Below are positions 22,192-31,078 of a DNA stretch of 64,000 nt, one piece after another (positions within the stretch are counted from its first letter, which is position 1; every line of letters starts with the position of its first letter). Where the stretch lies: positions 79,782 through 143,781 of the forward strand of contig NZ_NRRG01000005.1 of NCBI RefSeq assembly GCF_016583575.1. Reading direction: 5' to 3'. The DNA comes from Thiocystis violacea (GTDB taxonomy: Bacteria > Pseudomonadota > Gammaproteobacteria > Chromatiales > Chromatiaceae). The position numbers and the translations under genes are program-made. The notes under the pieces were generated by a model. The model saw only the letters and a program-made list of their open reading frames with translations. It was not told where the DNA came from and made no database searches.

Positions 22192-25100
22192 TCAGTTATC
22201 AGTTGTCGGGGGCGGCAGCCAGCGCAGCAGCCTTTCGTAGAGCCGGTCCGGGTCCACCGGCTTGCCGATGTGGTCGCACATGCCGGCTTCCGCGCAGGCT
22301 TGCCGGTCATCCTCGAAGACGTTCGCGGTCATGGCCAGAATCGGGATCCGCTCCCGTCCTGGCAGCGCATGGATGGCCCGCGCCGCCTCCAGTCCGTTCA
22401 TCAAGGGCATCTGTAGATCCATCAGGATGAGGTCGTAGGGGTGGTGGCGAGCCATCTCCAGCGCCATGCGGCCATCATCGGCGACATCCACGCGCAGCCC
22501 GGTTTCCTGGAGCAACTCCAGGGCGACTTCCTGGTTGATCGGATTGTCCTCCGCCAGGAGCAGATGACAGCCCCGATAGTGCGCCAGTCGTCTGAAGTTG
22601 GCCTCGGCCGTCGCCGTCTCCTCGGTCGGATCCTGATCCGGCGAACGCGGCGATTCCGCGGGCTCCAGCGGAACCTCGAACCAGAAGCGGCTCCCCCGGC
22701 CAAGCTCGCTTTCCAGGTCGATGCGACCGCCCATGAGACTCACCAGGTGGCGGCTGATCACCAGCCCCAGGCCGGTGCCGCCGTAGCGCCGGGTGGTGGA
22801 GTTGTCGGCCTGCTCGAACGCCTGGAAGAGTCGTGTCCGTTGCTCGGCGCCGAGACCGATGCCGGTATCGCTCACCTGGAAACGCACCCAGATCCGATCA
22901 CCCGGCGCATCGAGCCGTCGCGCGCTGATCTCCACCAGGCCCTGGTCGGTGAATTTCACCGCGTTGCCCACCAGGTTCAGCAGCACCTGGCGCAGCCGCA
23001 GCTCGTCGCCGCGCAGGCGTCGCGGCAGTTCCGCGTCCAGGTCGAACCTCAGTCGCAGACGTTTTTCCCTGGCCTTCACGGAGGTCAGGCCGTACAGGCT
23101 CGCGAAGGTCTGCTCGGGCTCGAAGTCGACGTTGGCCAGCGTCAGTTTGCCGGACTCGATCTTGGCGATGTCGAGGATGTCATTGATGATCGCGAGCAGG
23201 TGCTGGGCGGCGCCAGCCACCTTGTCGAGCTGCTCGCGTTGGCGCGGCTCTCCGCTGTCGCGGCGCAACAGATGGGTGAGCCCCAGGATGGCGTTCATCG
23301 GGGTGCGGATTTCGTGGCTCATGTTGGCGAGGAAGGTGCTCTTGGCCTGGCTCGCGGCCTCCGCTTCCTCCTTGGCGGCTTCCAGCTCGGCGGTGCGCTC
23401 GCGGACCAGCTCCTCCAGATGGCGGCGATGACGCTCCAGTTCGGCCTCGGCCTGCTTGCGCTCGCTGATGTCTTGCAGCGTGCCCATGACATAGTCGACA
23501 CGGCCGGTCGCGTCCTGGTGAGGGTAACCCCGCAGCTCGGTCCATTTGATCTGGCCGGAGCGGGCGCCGAGCACCTGGACCTGGATACCGAAGGGTTTTC
23601 CTGTTTCCAGGGTACGGGCGAGGTTTTCCGTCACCCGCGCGCGTGAGTCCGGCGGATAACAGTCAAGGGCGGTGTCGAGGTCGGGCTGGAAATCCAAGGG
23701 CATCTCGGTGATCTGGTAGACGCCCTCGGTCCACATCACGGTATTGAGCACCGGGTCCGCGCGCCAGCCGCCCAACTGGCCGATCCGCTGGCTCTGGAGC
23801 AGGAAGAATTCGCTCTCGCGCAAACGCCCCTCGGCCAGCTTGCGGGCGGTGATGTCCTGATGCAGACAGAAGAGATAACGGTTGCCGGCCCACTCCACGC
23901 CGGTCACGCTCACCTCGACATCGTATTGGGTCTTGTCCTTGCGCCGGTGCCGGGTCTCGATGATCCGATGCCGGGTGCCGAGGTTGATTAGTAGATCATC
24001 GAGTTCCTCGGGCGTCATCTGGATGTCCCAGTCCCAGACGCGCAGCCGCGCCAGCTCATCCGGCGGGTAGCCAAGCATCCGCGCGAAGGCGGGGTTGAAC
24101 TCGTCCAGTCTTCCGTCCGGACGCAGCAGGGCGATGCCGTCGCGGGTTTGCTCGAACAGGATCCGGCGGCGTTCCGCCTCGTCCAGCAGGGCTTGATGGG
24201 CTTTCAGCCGCTCGCTGATATCCCGGCTCACCCCGAACAGGGCCGGGGCGGCGTTCCACTGACCGAGGACGACCCTGGTCTCGACCGGAATCAGCCGGCC
24301 ATCGGAGGCTTGCAGCGGCACGGGGCAGTAATCCAGGCGTCCCGCCAGCATTTCGGAGACGATTCGGCCGGCTTCGTCGCGTCGCTCGGGAGGATGTACC
24401 TCGAGTACGCTTTTTCCGATCAGTTGGCTCTCCCTGTAGCCCAGACGTTCCACGACCACCCGGTTGACCCGCTGGATGACGCCGGTCTCGTCCAGCACGA
24501 AGAGGAAGTCGTCGATGGTGTCGAAAAAGGCGCGAAAATTGGCCTCGCTGTCCTGAAGCCGCCGTTCGGTGCGCTTACGCTCGCTCATGTCGACATGGGT
24601 GCCGACCAGTCGCCGCGGCGTGACCACATGACCCCGACGGTTCCGGGCCAGGGTCGCTCGGGAGAGGATGTCCACCCAGTGACCATCCTTGTGACGCATG
24701 CGGAATTCGATCTCGAATTTCTCGCGGCGCCCGGCGATATAGTCGGCGGCCAGGGCGAGCGCCCGTGCCCGGTCATCCGGGTGCGTCAGCATCGACCAGG
24801 TCTCCAGAACCTCCGGGAAATCGCCTGGGGCATGGCCGAGCATGCCGAGACAGCGCTGGGAGTAATAGACGGCGTTGGTTTCCAGATTCCAGTCCCAGAA
24901 ACCGTCGTTGGCCCCCTGGAGCGCGTAGGATAGCCGTTCCTCGCTGACACGCAGGGCCGCCTCGGTCTGTTTGCGCTCGCGGATGTCGAGGCCGGTGCCG
25001 ACCAGCACGGGCTGTCCATCGAGCTCGATGCGGTTGCCGGTGAACAGGAAGGGCGTTCGCCGACCGCTTTTGGCGACCAGATCCGCCTCGATCGAGCCTT

Positions 25101-25443
25101 GGCCCTGCTCGAAGACCTCGCGGATACGCTCGGCGAGCCTCGGCCGGGTGGCCTCATCGAAGAGTTCGAAGGCGTCGAAACCCGCCAATTCGGCCTGGCC
25201 ACGCTCGCTGACCTGCTCTAAATGCCGGTTCCAGAACAGGATCCGTCCGGTTTTATCGAGGGCATAGAAAATTCCGGGAATCGACTCCACGATGAGTTCC
25301 CGGAAGGCGCGCTCCCGCCGGATTTCTTCCCGCAAGGCTTCCGGATCATCGCGTCCCTTGGCTCGCGGCGGCACGGCGGCCGGCTCGTGCCTCGTCTGGT
25401 TGCGCCGGAAGGGGAGGAAGGGGTTGTTCTGGTCGCTGATCAT
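22192..25443 (-). CDS. soluble hybrid histidine kinase with five PAS domains and a receiver
   Basis: 1083 residues from the ATG at 25443 ([12 protein letters not shown]); the frame reaches 25518 but those residues look non-coding. Order: five PAS/PAC units (about residues 50-165, 175-300, 305-425, 430-550, 560-680), a coiled coil, HisKA with H-box [13 protein letters not shown], HATPase ([24 protein letters not shown]) and a receiver with phospho-Asp in [13 protein letters not shown] and Lys in HIGKPVD. There is no membrane helix, so it senses something inside the cell. It probably passes phosphate to a separate histidine phosphotransferase, which is not in the window. Confidence 0.94.
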   Translation of the reverse strand: MISDQNNPFLPFRRNQTRHEPAAVPPRAKGRDDPEALREEIRRERAFRELIVESIPGIFYALDKTGRILFWNRHLEQVSERGQAELAGFDAFELFDEATRPRLAERIREVFEQGQGSIEADLVAKSGRRTPFLFTGNRIELDGQPVLVGTGLDIRERKQTEAALRVSEERLSYALQGANDGFWDWNLETNAVYYSQRCLGMLGHAPGDFPEVLETWSMLTHPDDRARALALAADYIAGRREKFEIEFRMRHKDGHWVDILSRATLARNRRGHVVTPRRLVGTHVDMSERKRTERRLQDSEANFRAFFDTIDDFLFVLDETGVIQRVNRVVVERLGYRESQLIGKSVLEVHPPERRDEAGRIVSEMLAGRLDYCPVPLQASDGRLIPVETRVVLGQWNAAPALFGVSRDISERLKAHQALLDEAERRRILFEQTRDGIALLRPDGRLDEFNPAFARMLGYPPDELARLRVWDWDIQMTPEELDDLLINLGTRHRIIETRHRRKDKTQYDVEVSVTGVEWAGNRYLFCLHQDITARKLAEGRLRESEFFLLQSQRIGQLGGWRADPVLNTVMWTEGVYQITEMPLDFQPDLDTALDCYPPDSRARVTENLARTLETGKPFGIQVQVLGARSGQIKWTELRGYPHQDATGRVDYVMGTLQDISERKQAEAELERHRRHLEELVRERTAELEAAKEEAEAASQAKSTFLANMSHEIRTPMNAILGLTHLLRRDSGEPRQREQLDKVAGAAQHLLAIINDILDIAKIESGKLTLANVDFEPEQTFASLYGLTSVKAREKRLRLRFDLDAELPRRLRGDELRLRQVLLNLVGNAVKFTDQGLVEISARRLDAPGDRIWVRFQVSDTGIGLGAEQRTRLFQAFEQADNSTTRRYGGTGLGLVISRHLVSLMGGRIDLESELGRGSRFWFEVPLEPAESPRSPDQDPTEETATAEANFRRLAHYRGCHLLLAEDNPINQEVALELLQETGLRVDVADDGRMALEMARHHPYDLILMDLQMPLMNGLEAARAIHALPGRERIPILAMTANVFEDDRQACAEAGMCDHIGKPVDPDRLYERLLRWLPPPTTDN

Positions 25444-25753
25444 GGTGTCTGTGACGATGGCGCGTGAGTCGCGGTTGCTTGAAGGCGCGATCGATCGCCC
25501 TGGGCCACCGCGTTTCAAGGGCTGAAATTATCATAGGCATCGAGAGGATGGCCGGAAATCGGTCATGGAATAGTCACCGGGAAGGTACGGGGCGTGGTTG
25601 TCGATGAGCCTGTGATGGACAAGGACTCCGGCCTTGGCCGGCGCCTTCCCCTTGAGCTGTTCATTTTTGGCTTCACTATTGGACGAAACATGGACGCGCT
25701 ACCCCTGTTTCGGGGATGGCGGTCGACGGATCAATCGCGAGGACGGTTAAGCC

Positions 25754-27100
25754 ATGGCGTTGGAACGAATCGGGGTGGTTGGCGGGGGGATCGGAGGACT
25801 GGGCGCGGCCTGGCTCCTGGATGGCCGATACGAGGTGACGCTGCTGGAGCGTAACGACTACGTGGGAGGGCACACGCACACCCTCGATGTGGAGGGCGCG
25901 CTGGGTCGGTCTCCGGTCGACACGGGATTCATGGTCTTCAACCGGCGCAACTATCCGCTGCTGTGCGCCCTGTTCGCGCATCTGGGGGTCGAGTCCTATC
26001 CAACCGAGATGTCCTTCGCGGCCAGTCTGGACGGCGGGCGGGTCGAGTATGCGGGCACCAATCTGAACACCCTTTTCGGTCAGCGGAGCCATCTGCTTGA
26101 CTGGCGCTTCATGCGCCTGCTGCTGGAGATTCCGCGCTTCAATAAGGCGGCCAAGTCCTTCCTGGACAATCCCGAGGGCGATCCGAGCCTGGGCGAGTTC
26201 CTGAGACTCGGTGGCTATTCCGAGCGCTTCGCGACCCAGTATCTGCTGCCGATGGCGGCGGCCATCTGGTCCTGTCCGACCCAGGACATGCGCGCCTTTC
26301 CCTTCCGTTCCTTCGCGCGCTTCTTCGCCAATCATGGCTTGCTGGATCTGGCCGATCGGCCCCAGTGGGAAACCGTGCGTGGCGGCAGCCGCGCCTATGT
26401 GGAACGGCTCCTGAGCCAATTCCGGGGCCAGTACCGCACCAACGCGCGGGTAACCTCGGTGCGCCGGAGCGACCGGGGTGTCGAGGTCGATCTGGCCGAC
26501 GGCGAACGTCTGACCTTCGATGCCCTGGTCATGGGCTGCCACGCTGACGAGACCCTGGCCCTGATCGAGTCCCCGAGCGACACCGAGCGCGAACTGCTCG
26601 GGAGCTTTCCCTACCGGAGCAACCGGGTCTATCTGCACTCCGACACGACGCTCATGCCGAAACGGCGCCGCGTCTGGGCCTCCTGGAACTATCTCCAGCA
26701 ACCGGGCGAGGATCCGACGCGACCCGTGACCGTCACCTATTGGATGAACAGCCTCCAGGACCTCCCGGCCGAGCCTAATGTCTTCGTGAGTCTCAATCCC
26801 CAGGAGCCGCCCCGACCCGAGACCATCCTGGCCGAGCTCGACTACGATCATCCGATGTTCGATGCACGCGCGCTCGCGGCGCAGCGGCGGATGGGCGAGA
26901 TCCAGGGGCGCGATCGTCTCTGGTTCAGTGGCGCCTGGATGGGCTATGGCTTCCATGAGGACGGGCTGAGATCCGCCGTCGAGGTGGCGCGCGGACTGGG
27001 CGTGGATCCACCCTGGGCGACGAGCGCCGCCGAGACGCGCGCGCCGCGACCCGAGTCGGCCAGGGCGCCGACGGTGCTCGCCGGGGTGGCTGGATCATGA
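25754..27100 (+). CDS. FAD-dependent amine-oxidase-like oxidoreductase
   Basis: 448 residues. The FAD-binding Rossmann motif GVVGGGIGGLGAAWLL and the flavin contact YVGGHTHT lie at the N-terminus, and a C-terminal FAD-site segment (DRLWFSGAWMGYGFHEDGL) follows. This is the first gene of a three-gene operon with DUF1365 and a CFA-synthase-like methyltransferase; stops and starts overlap. In Rhodobacter the same gene types belong to the singlet-oxygen (RpoE/ChrR) response, and a flavoprotein of this kind (UfaO) takes part in making furan fatty acids. I did not find a clear ECF promoter in the 230 bp upstream. Confidence 0.88.
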   Translation: MALERIGVVGGGIGGLGAAWLLDGRYEVTLLERNDYVGGHTHTLDVEGALGRSPVDTGFMVFNRRNYPLLCALFAHLGVESYPTEMSFAASLDGGRVEYAGTNLNTLFGQRSHLLDWRFMRLLLEIPRFNKAAKSFLDNPEGDPSLGEFLRLGGYSERFATQYLLPMAAAIWSCPTQDMRAFPFRSFARFFANHGLLDLADRPQWETVRGGSRAYVERLLSQFRGQYRTNARVTSVRRSDRGVEVDLADGERLTFDALVMGCHADETLALIESPSDTERELLGSFPYRSNRVYLHSDTTLMPKRRRVWASWNYLQQPGEDPTRPVTVTYWMNSLQDLPAEPNVFVSLNPQEPPRPETILAELDYDHPMFDARALAAQRRMGEIQGRDRLWFSGAWMGYGFHEDGLRSAVEVARGLGVDPPWATSAAETRAPRPESARAPTVLAGVAGS

Positions 27101-27864
27101 CCAGCCCAGCCGCCCAGCTCCTGTTCGGCGACGTCATGCACCGCCGGCTCTTCCCGGTGCGCTACCGTTTCGCCTATCGGATTTTCAGCCTGCTGGTGGA
27201 TGTGGAGCGGGTCGATGAGGTCGCGGCCTCGTGCCGATTCTTCTCCCACAACCGTTTCAACCTTTTCTCGTTTCATGAGCGGGATCATGGTCCCCGCGAT
27301 GGCGGGCCACTGAAGCCCTGGCTGCTGGATCGGTTGCGCCGACTCGGGCAAGACTTCGACATCGACCGGGTGGAGCTTCAGAGCTTTCCAAGGGTCCTGG
27401 GGCATGTCTTCAACCCGCTGAGCGTCTGGACCTGCTTCAATCCCGAGGGCGAGCCGCTCGCGGTGCTCTGCGAGGTCAACAACACCTTCGGCGAGGCCCA
27501 CGGCTATCTGCTTCACGAGCATGGCGCCGCCCTGTCCTGGCCGATCCGCCAGACCCATGCCAAGGAGTTCCATGTCTCGCCCTTCGTCGACATGAACGCC
27601 GACTACCATTTCCGCTTCTCGCGCGTTGGGGGGCGACAGGGCATCGTCATCCGCGAATATCAGGACGACGCCCTGATGCTGGTGGCCGTCCAGAACGAGT
27701 CGGTACAGCCCATGTCCGACGCCAACCTGCTGCGGGCGGCCTTCGCCTATCCCTTCCTGACCCTCAAGGTGGTCGTCATGATCCATTGGCAGGCCCTGCG
27801 GATCTGGCTGCGCGGCGGGGTCTACTACCCGAAACCGGCGCCCCCCATAGAGGAGATAAGCTGA
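27097..27864 (+). CDS. DUF1365 protein
   Basis: 255 residues, normal for DUF1365. The ATG overlaps the stop of the flavoprotein gene (ATGA) and the stop overlaps the next ATG (TGATG), so the three genes are tightly coupled. Signatures include LLFGDVMHRRLFPVRYRF near the N-terminus and FHVSPFVDMNADYHFRF. The biochemical role is unknown; by association it takes part in modification of unsaturated membrane fatty acids. Confidence 0.88.
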   Translation: MTSPAAQLLFGDVMHRRLFPVRYRFAYRIFSLLVDVERVDEVAASCRFFSHNRFNLFSFHERDHGPRDGGPLKPWLLDRLRRLGQDFDIDRVELQSFPRVLGHVFNPLSVWTCFNPEGEPLAVLCEVNNTFGEAHGYLLHEHGAALSWPIRQTHAKEFHVSPFVDMNADYHFRFSRVGGRQGIVIREYQDDALMLVAVQNESVQPMSDANLLRAAFAYPFLTLKVVVMIHWQALRIWLRGGVYYPKPAPPIEEIS

Positions 27865-29090
27865 TGTCCGCGGAGGAATTGCTCGATGCGCCCGCGCCGA
27901 GCGGGCCTGGCTGGCCCGCTCGGCTGATTGGCGGTTTTTGTCGCGATCTGGCCTTCGGCCAGCTCAGGATCCGGTTTCAGGGTGGCGAGTCGGCGCTCTA
28001 TCGCGGCCGTTTCGAGGGCGGATCCGGCGTCCTTGAGATCCGGCGTCCCTTCAAGATGGCGTTCAAACTCCTGGCGCGCGGCGAGATCGGCTTCGGCGAG
28101 GCCTATGTCGAGGGCGACTGGGACACGCCGGATCTTCCCGCGCTGCTGGAGGTGCTGCTCGACAACGAGGAGCATCTCTCCGGCGGTTTCAGCGGGATGC
28201 GCTGGTCGCGCCTGCTGGATCGGCTGTCGCATCGGCGTCGGGATAATCACAGGCTCAACAGCCGGCGCAACATCGCCAAGCACTACGATCTGGGCAACGC
28301 CTTCTATCGGCGCTGGCTCGACGCCAGCATGACCTATTCCTCCGCCCTCTTCGCGGACCGGGAGCGCGAGCCGCTGGAGAGCGCGCAGCAACGCAAGTAC
28401 GAGCGCCTGCTGGACGCGCTCGGGGCCAAGCCGGGAGAACACATCCTGGAAGTCGGCTGCGGCTGGGGCGGTTTCGCCGAGGTCGCGGCGCGCCGTGGGT
28501 TGCGCGTCACCGGCGTCACCCTCTCGCGCGAGCAGTTGGACTACGCCCGAGGGCGCATGGAGGCGGCGGGCTTGTCGGACCGGGTCGAATTGCGTTTGCA
28601 GGACTATCGAGACATTCAGGGCCAGTTCGATCACGCCGTCTCCATCGAGATGATGGAAGCGGTCGGCGAGGTCTACTGGCCGACCTATTACGGCGCCCTG
28701 AAACGCCTGGTCCGGCCGGGCGGACGCATCGCGCTCCAGGTCATCACCATCGGCGACGATCTCTTCGAGCGCTATCGGCGCACACCGGATTTCGTCCAGC
28801 TCTATATCTTTCCGGGTGGCATGTTGCCCTCTCCCGAGCGGATGGAGGGTTTGGCCAGGGACGCCGGCCTCGTCGTTCGCCAAAGCCACTGGTTCGGAGA
28901 CGATTACGCCGAGACCCTGCGTCGCTGGCGCCGGAGCTTCCACGCCGTCGCCGAGGAAATCGACAGGCTCGGCTACGACGCCCGGTTCCGGCGACTCTGG
29001 GATTACTATCTGGCTTACTGCGAGACCGGCTTCAAGACGGGCAGCATTGATCTGTTGCAGACTTTGTTGGAGGTTCCGGAGGCTGCTTGA
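27864..29090 (+). CDS. cyclopropane-fatty-acyl-phospholipid synthase-like methyltransferase
   Basis: 408 residues from the ATG at 27864; an upstream frame to 27786 is a shadow. The SAM motif ILEVGCGWGGFAEVAA, the lipid-binding N-terminal domain (GEIGFGEAYVEGDWDTPD) and NIAKHYDLGNAFYRRWLD identify the CFA-synthase family. True CFA synthases put a methylene across the double bond of membrane phospholipid acyl chains; relatives linked to DUF1365 (UfaM) C-methylate instead. With a flavoprotein in the same operon, the second activity is a realistic alternative. Confidence 0.9.
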   Translation: MSAEELLDAPAPSGPGWPARLIGGFCRDLAFGQLRIRFQGGESALYRGRFEGGSGVLEIRRPFKMAFKLLARGEIGFGEAYVEGDWDTPDLPALLEVLLDNEEHLSGGFSGMRWSRLLDRLSHRRRDNHRLNSRRNIAKHYDLGNAFYRRWLDASMTYSSALFADREREPLESAQQRKYERLLDALGAKPGEHILEVGCGWGGFAEVAARRGLRVTGVTLSREQLDYARGRMEAAGLSDRVELRLQDYRDIQGQFDHAVSIEMMEAVGEVYWPTYYGALKRLVRPGGRIALQVITIGDDLFERYRRTPDFVQLYIFPGGMLPSPERMEGLARDAGLVVRQSHWFGDDYAETLRRWRRSFHAVAEEIDRLGYDARFRRLWDYYLAYCETGFKTGSIDLLQTLLEVPEAA

Positions 29091-29126
29091 CCGAGTTGTC
29101 CTCGTGCGGTGCCGGCTTGTTATCAT

Positions 29127-29144
29127 GGTAACGAACAGGTTACC
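29127..29144. promoter_or_regulatory. palindromic operator candidate of the toxin-antitoxin operon
   Basis: GGTAAC (29127-29132) and GTTACC (29139-29144) form a perfect 6-bp inverted repeat with a 6-bp spacer, 8 bp before the toxin ATG. The position fits autoregulation by the HTH antitoxin or the complex. It also covers the expected ribosome-binding region. Confidence 0.65.
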
Positions 29145-29151
29145 TTGACGC

Positions 29152-29481
29152 ATGATCGAGATCGTCCAGTACGAGACCAGGGAAGGTCGTTGTCCATTCG
29201 CTGACTGGTTCGATGAACTTGACGCCCAAACCGCGGCCAGGATTCGTACCGTCATTGCCCGGATCGAGACCGGAAATCAAGGGGATGTGAAGCCGGTTGG
29301 CGAGGGTGTTTCCGAACGCCGGATCGACGTCGGTCCTGGATATCGGATCTATTTCGGTCAGGATGGTCGCAGGCTTCTGATACTTTTGGTGGGTGGTACG
29401 AAGAAACGCCAGCCGCGCGATATCGAGCTGGCCAAGATGTATTGGCGCGACTACAAAAACCGAAAACAGGCAGGAGACTGA
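29152..29481 (+). CDS. RelE/HigB-type toxin (Gp49-like)
   Basis: 109 residues. EIVQYETREGRCPFADWFDEL at the start, ARIRTVIARIETGN, GPGYRIYFGQDGRRLLILLVG and the basic end KRQPRDIELAKMYWRDYK match the RelE/ParE superfamily, Gp49 (DUF891-like) branch, which cleave mRNA at the ribosome. Toxin-first order with an HTH antitoxin downstream is of the HigBA type. Unlike the two VapBC loci in this window, the frame is complete. Confidence 0.85.
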   Translation: MIEIVQYETREGRCPFADWFDELDAQTAARIRTVIARIETGNQGDVKPVGEGVSERRIDVGPGYRIYFGQDGRRLLILLVGGTKKRQPRDIELAKMYWRDYKNRKQAGD

Positions 29482-29485
29482 GCGG

Positions 29486-29809
29486 ATGGCGCTGACGAGG
29501 GACTTCAAGGATACGATTAAGGCTCGCGCCGAGCGCGATCCGGAGTTTCGTATTGCCCTGCTTCAGGAATCCCTTGAGGCCTTTCTGAGCGCGGACATCG
29601 AGACCGGCAAGGTGCTGTTGCGTGACTATGTGAACGCGACTCTCGGCTTCGAACAGCTTGGCGTACAACTTCACAAGAGTCCCAAAAGCTTGATGCGGAT
29701 GCTCAGCCATCAGGGCAATCCGCGCGCGGATAATCTCTTCGCCGTTGTCGCGCATCTGAAGGCCCGCGAAGGGATCTCCTTCAGCGTTCGTCGTTCGGCG
29801 AATTCCTAG
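29486..29809 (+). CDS. HTH-domain antitoxin (HigA-like)
   Basis: 107 residues from the ATG at 29486, four bases after the toxin stop; a longer frame to 29393 lies inside the toxin gene and is a shadow. The C-terminal half carries a helix-turn-helix (TLGFEQLGVQLHKSPKSLMRML ends in a recognition-like helix, with GNPRADNLFAVVAHL after it). The N-terminal half (TRDFKDTIKARAERDPEF) is helical and would neutralise the toxin. It probably binds the palindrome at 29127. Confidence 0.82.
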   Translation: MALTRDFKDTIKARAERDPEFRIALLQESLEAFLSADIETGKVLLRDYVNATLGFEQLGVQLHKSPKSLMRMLSHQGNPRADNLFAVVAHLKAREGISFSVRRSANS

Positions 29810-29820
29810 GCGAATCCAAA

Positions 29821-31044
29821 ATGAGCGAAATCGTCCTGATCAACGTCACGGGCGAGGACCGTCCGGGCATCACCGCGGCCCTAACCCGGATCCTCGCCCG
29901 CTTCCATGTCCCGGTGCTGGATATCGGCCAGTCGACCATCCACAACGCCCTGGCCCTGGGCCTGCTGGTGGAGCTGCCGCGCGAGGGCGGCGAGTGCGGG
30001 GTCTTTCGGGAGTTGCTCTTCAGCGCGCACGGAATGGGGCTGGACATCCGTTTCACCCCCATCGCCGCGGACGATTACGAGGACTGGGTGCTCGAACAGG
30101 GCCAGCCGAGACACATCCTGACCCTGCTTGGCCGCGAGATCGATGCCGAGCATCTGGCCCAGGTCTCCGCCGCGGTGGCGGAGCGGGGGCTCAACGTGGA
30201 CCGGATCGTCCGCCTGACCGGCCGTATCTCGCGCCGGGACGAGCGGCCCCATCCGCTCGCCTCGGTCGAGCTGTCGGTGCGCGGGGCGGTGGCCGATCTC
30301 GCCGAGTTGCACGCCGCCCTGCTGGCGCTGGGCCGGCTGATGGACGTGGACGTTTCGGTGCAGGAGGACGATATCTTCCGCCGCAACCGGCGTCTGGTCT
30401 GTTTCGACATGGACTCGACCCTGATCCAGACCGAGGTGATCGACGAACTGGCTGCCGCAGCCGGGGTCGGACCCCAGGTCGTGGCCATCACCGAAGCGGC
30501 GATGCGCGGTGAGCTGGACTTTCAGGAGAGCTTCCGTCGCCGCATGGCCCTGCTGGAGGGCTTGGACGAGTCGGTGCTGGCCGGGATCGCCGAACGGCTC
30601 CCCATCACCGAGGGGGCGGATCGACTCATCGCCGCGCTCAAGCGGCTGGGCTACAAGATCGCCATCCTCTCGGGTGGCTTCACCTATTTCGCCGAGCATC
30701 TGCAACGGCGCTTCGGCATCGACTACGTTCACGCCAACCGGCTGGAGTTCAGGGATGGCCGGCTGACCGGGGAGGTCTCGGGCGAGATCATCGACGGCGC
30801 CCGCAAGGCCGAGCTGCTGCGCGAGATCGCCGAACGCGAGGGCATCCGGCTGGAGCAGGTGATCGCCGTCGGCGACGGGGCCAACGACCTGCCGATGCTC
30901 GCCATCGCCGGGCTCGGCATCGCCTTCCACGCCAAGCCCATCGTCACCGCCCAGGCCCGGCACTCCATCGCCAACGTGGGCCTCGACGGCATTCTCTATC
31001 TGCTCGGGATGCGCGACCGGGATGTCGAGGCGCTGAAATCCTAG
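29821..31044 (+). CDS. serB: phosphoserine phosphatase SerB
   Basis: 407 residues, the two-ACT-domain form. The N-terminal ACT domains (INVTGEDRPGITAALTRIL, and a second around residues 90-170) are followed by the HAD domain with nucleophile motif VCFDMDSTLIQTEV, SGGF in motif II and GDGANDLPML for magnesium. It removes phosphate from phosphoserine in the last step of serine synthesis. The ATG is 11 bases after the antitoxin stop, but the two are probably only neighbours. Confidence 0.96.
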   Translation: MSEIVLINVTGEDRPGITAALTRILARFHVPVLDIGQSTIHNALALGLLVELPREGGECGVFRELLFSAHGMGLDIRFTPIAADDYEDWVLEQGQPRHILTLLGREIDAEHLAQVSAAVAERGLNVDRIVRLTGRISRRDERPHPLASVELSVRGAVADLAELHAALLALGRLMDVDVSVQEDDIFRRNRRLVCFDMDSTLIQTEVIDELAAAAGVGPQVVAITEAAMRGELDFQESFRRRMALLEGLDESVLAGIAERLPITEGADRLIAALKRLGYKIAILSGGFTYFAEHLQRRFGIDYVHANRLEFRDGRLTGEVSGEIIDGARKAELLREIAEREGIRLEQVIAVGDGANDLPMLAIAGLGIAFHAKPIVTAQARHSIANVGLDGILYLLGMRDRDVEALKS

Positions 31045-31078
31045 CCGGCGCCCCTGGGGCGGTCTACCTGGGGGCGGT

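Noticed and set aside
22441..23646. 401-residue frame antisense to the hybrid kinase
   Set aside because: Lies entirely over the HisKA/HATPase/receiver coding sequence and has the composition of a complement frame.
25560..25753. ECF (RpoE-type) promoter before the flavoprotein/DUF1365/CFA operon
   Set aside because: A GGATCAA-like string occurs at 25729, but no matching -10 element lies at the right distance before the start codon.
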